Positions 59,070 through 64,000 of a stretch of DNA of 64,000 bases are shown one piece after another. The stretch spans positions 1-64,000 of the forward strand of contig NZ_BORW01000009.1 of NCBI RefSeq assembly GCF_018333375.1, in the 5' to 3' direction. How positions within the stretch are numbered: the stretch's first letter is position 1; every line of letters begins with the position of its first letter. Under the pieces are notes generated by a model. It was given only the letters and a program-made list of their open reading frames with translations, did no database searches and was not told the DNA's origin. The translations under genes and the position numbers were made by a program. This DNA comes from Paenibacillus cookii. GTDB taxonomy: Bacteria > Bacillota > Bacilli > Paenibacillales > Paenibacillaceae.

Positions 59070-61243
59070 TGTGCGCTTGCCTCCATTTCTAGTCCTTTAT
59101 TGTGAGCGGGATGGCCGCCGAATACGGAAAGCTCCAATATTTCCGCGACATCCTTCGCTTTCACACGCTCTTCGACTTCCTTCGCTTTGGTCCCGTCCTC
59201 CATCATCGTCAGGCAGTAAGGGCACGCGCTGCTGATGATGCCCGGGTTCGTTTCGAGCGCCTGCTCCGTCCGCGCCAGGTTGACGCGTTTGCCGGAGGTC
59301 TCCTCCATCCACATCATCCCGCCGCCGGCGCCGCAGCACATCGCGTTTTCGCGGGTGCGCTTCATTTCGACGAGCTCGACGCCCGGAATCGCCCGGAGCA
59401 CGTCGCGGGGCTGGTCGTAAACGTCGTTGTAGCGCCCGAGGTAACAGGAGTCGTGATACACGATGCGCTCCTTGACCTCATGTTTCGGCTTCAGCTTGCC
59501 TTGGCGGATCAATTGATCCAGAAGCTGCGTATGGTGAAGCACCTCCACGCCTTCCAGCCCGAATTCCGGGTATTCGTTTTTGAAGGTGTTGAAGGTGTGC
59601 GGGCACGCGGTCACGATTTTTTGGACGCCGTATTTTTCGAACGTCGCGATATTTTCCATGCAAAGCTGCTGAAAAAGCATTTCATTGCCCATGCGGCGCG
59701 GCGTGTCGCCCGAATTTTTCTCCTCGTTGCCGAGGATGGCGTAATTGACGCCCGCTTCATTCAGCAGCCGGACGAAAGCTCTGGACACTTTTCGGCTGCG
59801 GAGATCATAAGACCCCATGGAACCGACGAAAAACAAATATTCGAAACCGGGGTTATCCTTGACGGTCGGCACCTTTATGCCTTCCACTTCCCCGCTCCAG
59901 TTGGCGCGGTCGTTGCGATTGAGCCCCCACGGATTGCTTTGCCTCTCGATATTCTGCAGCGCGCGTTGGCCTTCGGTCGGCATGCTGCCTTCCATGAGCA
60001 CCAGATGTCTGCGCAAATCGATGATTTTGTCCACATGCTCGTTGCCGACGGGGCATTGGTCTTCGCAGTTGCGGCACGTCGTGCACGACCAGATTTCTTC
60101 TTCCGTCATGACGTCGCCGATCAGGTTCAAGTCCTTCGGATCTTTGGCTTGATGCGTCCAAGTCGATTTTTGCCAGGCCAGGGTCGGACGGATATCCGTG
60201 ATCTCGACGCCGTCAAACTCGGGTTCCCCGCAAGAGGCAGACAACGCGTGGGCACCGATGTTCGAAAAAGCGAATTCCGGCACGTAAGGCGATTTTCCGG
60301 TAACGGCGGTCCCTTTTTCCGTTAAATGGTCGCGCAGCTTGACGATCAGATGCATCGGGGACAGCGCTTTGCCGGTATTGGATGCCGGGCAGACGCTCGT
60401 GCAGCGGCCGCATTCAACGCAAGCGTAAAAGTCGATCATCTGCTTTTGCGTGAAATCTTCGATTTTGCCGACGCCGAAGCTTTCCGCTTCTTCGTCTTCC
60501 AGATCGAGCTTGCTGAGTTTGCCGACCGGCTCGGAGCGGCCGAGATAGATGTTGACCGGTGCGGACATCAAATGAAAATGTTTGGATTGCGGCACATAAA
60601 CAAGGAATGCGAGCAAAATGAGCAGATGCGCCCACCAGCATGCGTAGAATAGGATTTGGGCAGCCGACGTGGATAGTCCGCCGAAAAGCGCTGCCAGCAG
60701 CGAAGAAATGGGCGCGTATCCCGAGGGCTCCTGTTCGAGCCATACTCTTTCGAAACCCAGGGAAAAAACGACCGACAACATGAGGAAGAAAATAAAGAAG
60801 ATGACGATGCTCGGCTTCCAGCCTTTTTTCAGTCGCGGCAGCTTCTCGCCGTACCGGCGGTATGCCGCGTAACCGATGGCCGCCAAAATGAGGATGACGG
60901 TTATCTCCTGCAGCAGCCCGAATACGTCGTAAGCCGGCAGCGGCAGATGGCCTCCGCCTGTCAAACCTTTGACGATCAAATCCAGGGCGCCGAATTGAAG
61001 AATGATGAAGCCGTAAAAGACGACGACGTGCATGATGCCGCTTTTCATGTCTTTAAACAGCTTCTTCTGCCCGAATACCTGCGATAGGAATTCGCCCCAT
61101 TTTCCTTCGCGCTGCTTGCGAAAGTCGGACGGCTTGCCGAGCTTCACGTACAGGATCCGGTGGTATACCGCTTTGTAAAAGAGGTAGATGCCGTAACCTG
61201 CCGCAGCGAGAAACAAGATCAAATTGACCATTTGCCACATCAT
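59066..61243 (-). CDS. fadF: membrane Fe-S oxidoreductase, ETF:quinone electron acceptor (FadF/YwjF-like)
   Basis: 725 residues. About six membrane helices in the first 230 residues form a NarI-like cytochrome-b-type domain. Two ferredoxin motifs follow (CVECGRCTSVCP, about 275; CTTCRNCEDQCP, about 375), then two CCG domains of the heterodisulfide-reductase type (CPHTFNTFKNEYPEFG; HDSCYLGRYNDVY and NAMCCGAGGGMMW). In Bacillus fadF belongs to the FadR regulon and is thought to pass electrons from EtfAB to menaquinone. It is the first gene of the fad operon, divergent from fadR, with AAGGGAGG before ATG-ATG. Confidence 0.9.
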   Translation of the reverse strand: MMWQMVNLILFLAAAGYGIYLFYKAVYHRILYVKLGKPSDFRKQREGKWGEFLSQVFGQKKLFKDMKSGIMHVVVFYGFIILQFGALDLIVKGLTGGGHLPLPAYDVFGLLQEITVILILAAIGYAAYRRYGEKLPRLKKGWKPSIVIFFIFFLMLSVVFSLGFERVWLEQEPSGYAPISSLLAALFGGLSTSAAQILFYACWWAHLLILLAFLVYVPQSKHFHLMSAPVNIYLGRSEPVGKLSKLDLEDEEAESFGVGKIEDFTQKQMIDFYACVECGRCTSVCPASNTGKALSPMHLIVKLRDHLTEKGTAVTGKSPYVPEFAFSNIGAHALSASCGEPEFDGVEITDIRPTLAWQKSTWTHQAKDPKDLNLIGDVMTEEEIWSCTTCRNCEDQCPVGNEHVDKIIDLRRHLVLMEGSMPTEGQRALQNIERQSNPWGLNRNDRANWSGEVEGIKVPTVKDNPGFEYLFFVGSMGSYDLRSRKVSRAFVRLLNEAGVNYAILGNEEKNSGDTPRRMGNEMLFQQLCMENIATFEKYGVQKIVTACPHTFNTFKNEYPEFGLEGVEVLHHTQLLDQLIRQGKLKPKHEVKERIVYHDSCYLGRYNDVYDQPRDVLRAIPGVELVEMKRTRENAMCCGAGGGMMWMEETSGKRVNLARTEQALETNPGIISSACPYCLTMMEDGTKAKEVEERVKAKDVAEILELSVFGGHPAHNKGLEMEASAQ

Positions 61244-61416
61244 TCGCGGTTCCTCCCTTTATTGATATAAAAGGCATTAAATAACTTATTTACTATAGAT
61301 AGCGGTTACAAAATGCGACATTGCCGAAACATGGCAGCAACGGTTGCGCCGTAAATGAAGGCCTTCCCTTAACCAACCCGCCGCAAAACCTTTCCAACAA
61401 ATCTTGTCTTAAACGA

Positions 61417-61446
61417 TTGACAACTGGCATCCTTTACCATTAAGAT
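61417..61446 (+). promoter_or_regulatory. fadR-etfBA promoter
   Basis: TTGACA (61417-61422) and TAAGAT (61441-61446) are 18 bases apart, ten bases before the FadR box. Confidence 0.7.
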
Positions 61447-61455
61447 TAAGAAAAA

Positions 61456-61473
61456 TGAATGAGCATTCATTCA
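61456..61473. promoter_or_regulatory. FadR operator
   Basis: TGAATGAGCATTCATTCA has perfect seven-base arms and matches the Bacillus FadR consensus TGAATGAMTANTCATTCA in both arms. It covers the predicted start of fadR transcription and lies in the region shared with the divergent fadF operon. Confidence 0.9.
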
Positions 61474-61504
61474 GTTAATTGAATTCTATCACTGGGGTGG
61501 CCTG

Positions 61505-62101
61505 ATGACAAGTAGAAAATTGGAAAAATATGAGTTAATTTTGGATGCGGCTTTAAAGGTCATTGCGGAGAACGGTTTTCACGGCTCCCAAATTTCCAAG
61601 ATCGCAAAGGAGGCTGGTGTCGCGGACGGTACGATATATCTATATTTTAAAAACAAGGAAGATATCCTTATTTCCCTGTTTCAGGAACGCCTCGGCAACC
61701 TGGTCGCGATGTTCCACAGCAGCATCAAGGAATCGACTACGGCGGAGGACGCGCTGCGCAAGGTGTGCGAAATCCATTTTAACGAACTCGAAAATAACGT
61801 GAACCTCGCCTATGTCACCCAAATCGAGCTGAGACAAAGCTCCCTTGAGCTGCGCAAGGCCATCGGACTTGTCGTCAAGCCCTATATTCAGCTCATCGAG
61901 CATATTGTGGAAAGAGGCATGGCGGAGGGGGCTTTCCGCAAGGACCTCGACGCGAAGCTGACCCGGCTGCTGATCTTCGGCGCCATGGACGAAGTCGTCA
62001 CCTCCTGGCTGATCTCGGGACGGAAATACTCCCTCTCCGCCCAGGTCGACAAGACGGTTGAATTTTTTCTGAGAGGACTAAAATCATTCGGCGGCGTTTA
62101 G
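61505..62101 (+). CDS. fadR: TetR-family fatty-acid repressor FadR
   Basis: 198 residues, close to Bacillus FadR (YsiA). The helix-turn-helix is SKIAKEAGVADGTIYLYFKN (about 32-51), and the ligand domain carries IELRQSSLELRKAIGLVVKP. It represses beta-oxidation genes and is released by long-chain acyl-CoA. It follows GGGGTGG and has a perfect operator in its own promoter, so it is autoregulated. It is co-transcribed with etfB and etfA, as in Bacillus. Confidence 0.93.
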   Translation: MTSRKLEKYELILDAALKVIAENGFHGSQISKIAKEAGVADGTIYLYFKNKEDILISLFQERLGNLVAMFHSSIKESTTAEDALRKVCEIHFNELENNVNLAYVTQIELRQSSLELRKAIGLVVKPYIQLIEHIVERGMAEGAFRKDLDAKLTRLLIFGAMDEVVTSWLISGRKYSLSAQVDKTVEFFLRGLKSFGGV

Positions 62102-62135
62102 CGCCTGCCAATATAAAATGAGAGGAGTTTGCCGC

Positions 62136-62900
62136 ATGAATATCTTTGTACTGCTGAAACAGACCTTCGATACGGAGGAACGGATCGTGATTCAAAATGG
62201 GGAAATTTCCGACGACGGCGTGAAGTACGTCATCAATCCTTACGACGAATATGCCGTTGAGGAAGCGCTGCTGCAAAGGGATCAACACGGCGGAACGGTA
62301 ACCGTGGTCGGCGTCGGACCCGAACGGACGGCCGAGGCGCTGCGAACGGCGCTGGCGATGGGAGCGGACGAGGCGGTATTGATCGGAAACGACGGCTTGG
62401 AGTCGGATGAATATACGGTTTCCCGCCTCCTTGCGGCTTACCTGGAAAAGCAGTCTGTGGACCTGATACTTGGAGGCAACTTCTCGGTCGACAGCGGCGG
62501 CGGACAGGTCGCGGTCCGGCTGGCGGAGCTGCTTGGCCTTCCGCATACCTCCTCCGTCACCAAATTGGCCATCGACGGGCAGAAGGCGGCCGTGGAGCGC
62601 GATGCCGAAGGCGACACGGAAACGCTGGAAGTCGCTCTTCCCGCCGTGTTTACGGCCCAGCAAGGGCTCAATGATCCCCGTTACCCTTCCCTGCCGGGCA
62701 TCATGAAAGCCAAAAAGAAGCCATTCCATCATATCGCGCCTGCCGAGCTGGGGATCACGGACGAGGCGGCGGCAAAAACGAAACGCGTCTCCCTTTCCCT
62801 GCCGCCGCAGCGCCAAGCCGGACGGATTCTCCAAGGCGATTACGCCCAGCAGGCGGCCGAACTGGTCAATCTGCTGCGCACCGAAGCCAAGCTGATCTAA
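62136..62900 (+). CDS. etfB: electron transfer flavoprotein, beta subunit
   Basis: 254 residues from the ATG at 62136, after GAGGAG; an in-frame ATG at 62118 would include that site. The ETF-beta signatures IFVLLKQTFDTEERI, INPYDEYAVEEAL (about 36-48), GADEAVLIGND and VAVRLAELLGLPHTSSVTKL (about 127-146) are seen. With EtfA it carries electrons from FadE to FadF, with FAD bound by EtfA and AMP by EtfB. It is 34 bases after fadR. Confidence 0.92.
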   Translation: MNIFVLLKQTFDTEERIVIQNGEISDDGVKYVINPYDEYAVEEALLQRDQHGGTVTVVGVGPERTAEALRTALAMGADEAVLIGNDGLESDEYTVSRLLAAYLEKQSVDLILGGNFSVDSGGGQVAVRLAELLGLPHTSSVTKLAIDGQKAAVERDAEGDTETLEVALPAVFTAQQGLNDPRYPSLPGIMKAKKKPFHHIAPAELGITDEAAAKTKRVSLSLPPQRQAGRILQGDYAQQAAELVNLLRTEAKLI

Positions 62901-62919
62901 GGCTGTTGGCTAGCAAAAA

Positions 62920-62947
62920 AACTGCCCAATTGGGGCAATAAGCAGTT
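62920..62947 (+). promoter_or_regulatory. hairpin between etfB and etfA
   Basis: AACTGC and GCAGTT enclose an inner GCCC/GGGC hairpin, with no T tract after it. It may be an mRNA-processing or partial attenuation element that sets the EtfB:EtfA ratio. Confidence 0.3.
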
Positions 62948-62983
62948 GCAGTATGGTTTTAACCGTTAAAGGAGGAATCTGAT

Positions 62984-63958
62984 ATGGGTAAAACGTATAT
63001 CGTGGTAGCCGAGGTTCGCGGGGGCAGCCTGCGCCAAGTTTCGCTGGAAGCGCTTCAAGCCGTATCCGCCGCCAAGCAGGAAGGGGACGACGTCGCGTCC
63101 GTCCTCATCGGATCGCAAATCACGACGCTTGCGTCGGAGCTGGCAAACTACGTGGAAGGTCATGTCTTTTCCGTCGATCATCCCGATCTTGAAATTTATA
63201 ATCCGGAAAGTTATCTGGACGTGATGAAGACCGTTTTTGAACGCGCGAAGCCGGATGCGGTCGTTTTAGGGCATACCGCGCTCGGACGCGATCTGGCTCC
63301 CGCCATTGCGGCGCATCTGGGCGCAGGGCAAATCTCCGACGTGACCGCCATCGAAAAAAACGGCGACGACGTCTTGTTCACCCGGCCGATTTACGCAGGC
63401 AAAGCTTTCGAGCAGCGGCAATTTACGGGCGGTCCCCAGGTCGTTACGATCCGTCCGAACAATTTCAGCCCGGCCGCGCCCGCGTCCTCGCCCGCTGAAA
63501 TCGTCGAATTGGATTATGCACCGTCCGGCTCCCTCCGCTCCATCGTCAAGGACATCGTCCGCAAAACCTCGGGCAAAGTCGATCTGACCGAAGCCAAAAT
63601 CGTCGTTTCCGGCGGCCGCGGCGTCAAAAGCGCGGAAGGCTTCAAGCCGCTGGAAGAGCTGGCCGAGGTATTGCACGGCGCCGTCGGCGCCTCCCGTGCC
63701 GCGTGCGATGCCGGATACTGCGACTATTCGATGCAAATCGGCCAGACCGGCAAAGTGGTGACGCCCGAGATCTACATCGCCTGCGGCATCAGCGGCGCGA
63801 TTCAGCATTTGGCCGGCATGAGCCAGTCCCGGATCATCATCGCGATCAACAAAGATCCGGAGGCGCCGATCTTCAAGATCGCGGATTACGGCATCGTCGG
63901 CGATCTGTTCGAGGTCGTGCCGCTGCTTACCCAAGAGTTCCGCAAGGTGCTGGTTTAA
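62984..63958 (+). CDS. etfA: electron transfer flavoprotein, alpha subunit
   Basis: 324 residues. The N-terminal domain ([37 protein letters not shown]) is followed by the FAD-binding C-terminal domain: [60 protein letters not shown] and [20 protein letters not shown]. These are the full ETF-alpha signature set. AAAGGAGG precedes the ATG. The gene ends 42 bases before the end of the window, so a further co-transcribed gene cannot be excluded. Confidence 0.93.
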   Translation: MGKTYIVVAEVRGGSLRQVSLEALQAVSAAKQEGDDVASVLIGSQITTLASELANYVEGHVFSVDHPDLEIYNPESYLDVMKTVFERAKPDAVVLGHTALGRDLAPAIAAHLGAGQISDVTAIEKNGDDVLFTRPIYAGKAFEQRQFTGGPQVVTIRPNNFSPAAPASSPAEIVELDYAPSGSLRSIVKDIVRKTSGKVDLTEAKIVVSGGRGVKSAEGFKPLEELAEVLHGAVGASRAACDAGYCDYSMQIGQTGKVVTPEIYIACGISGAIQHLAGMSQSRIIIAINKDPEAPIFKIADYGIVGDLFEVVPLLTQEFRKVLV

Positions 63959-64000
63959 TCCGAATGTTCGCGAAAAAGCATGGATACGGGTTCGTTGAAA

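Noticed and set aside
1..64000. CRISPR arrays, tRNA or rRNA genes, insertion sequences and phage modules
   Set aside because: No regularly spaced repeats, no cloverleaf-like tRNA blocks, no rRNA core sequence and no transposase or structural phage genes were seen. The XerS-type gene alone is not evidence of an element.

Overview
The window looks like chromosomal DNA of a Paenibacillus-type Firmicute (family Paenibacillaceae). The signs are AGGAGG-type ribosome binding sites, frequent TTG/GTG starts, YesM/YesN two-component systems beside sugar ABC importers without their own ATPase, a CcpN/PpsR/GlpX gluconeogenesis block, a XerS-type recombinase, a FadR operator of the Bacillus type, and an AA10 chitin-active oxygenase. 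I see no rRNA, tRNA, CRISPR array, phage module or transposase.

Layout. 0-3.6 kb: a truncated class III fructose bisphosphatase, a GNAT acetyltransferase, a lipoprotein and an ankyrin protein. 3.7-9.6 kb: a LacI regulator and a sugar-acid operon (isomerase, PfkB kinase, ACS-type transporter, hexulose-phosphate synthase homologue, SIS isomerase). Its order copies the ptxS-kguE-kguK-kguT 2-ketogluconate operon of pseudomonads, but the kguD reductase is replaced by an hxlA/hxlB-like pair. This is the most interesting system in the window. 10.2-14.9 kb: an MFS/LysR pair, then a decaying stretch with a VOC protein, a TetR repressor with two operators and a dead epoxide hydrolase. 15.1-21.2 kb: a sensor kinase/response regulator pair and an ABC sugar importer with a cre site. 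21.4-23.6 kb: gene remnants and a small HEAT-like protein. 23.7-33.8 kb: XerS, a membrane protein, NAD(P)-binding proteins, a BtrH-like protein with its PadR regulator, a cyclase, an ECF sigma/anti-sigma pair, an APH-type kinase, HxlR and RidA.

34.2-36.7 kb: glpX, ppsR and ccpN, a gluconeogenic control block in which ccpN appears to start at ATT. 37-45.2 kb: two small proteins, a LacI-regulated LplABC-type importer with a Gfo/Idh/MocA dehydrogenase, and YebC. 45.9-50.8 kb: a secreted AA10 oxygenase, an MFS pump, a dienoyl-CoA-reductase-like SDR and an aminoglycoside-adenylyltransferase-like protein.

50.9-64 kb: a complete fatty-acid beta-oxidation locus. One strand carries fadF-fadN-fadA-fadE, an acyl-CoA ligase, a thioesterase and an SCP2 protein. 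The other carries fadR-etfB-etfA. A perfect FadR box lies in the divergent region. Fatty acids are activated by the ligase, oxidised by FadE and FadN/FadA, and the electrons pass through EtfAB to the membrane Fe-S protein FadF.

Two stretches (12.5-14.8 kb and 21.4-23.0 kb) are gene graveyards with truncated or frameshifted genes. A shared 12-mer resembling a DasR/NagR amino-sugar operator sits before both the chitin-oxygenase gene and the LplB-type permease gene, and may place them in one regulon. All functional calls rest on reading motifs and remembered family sequences. No search was run.
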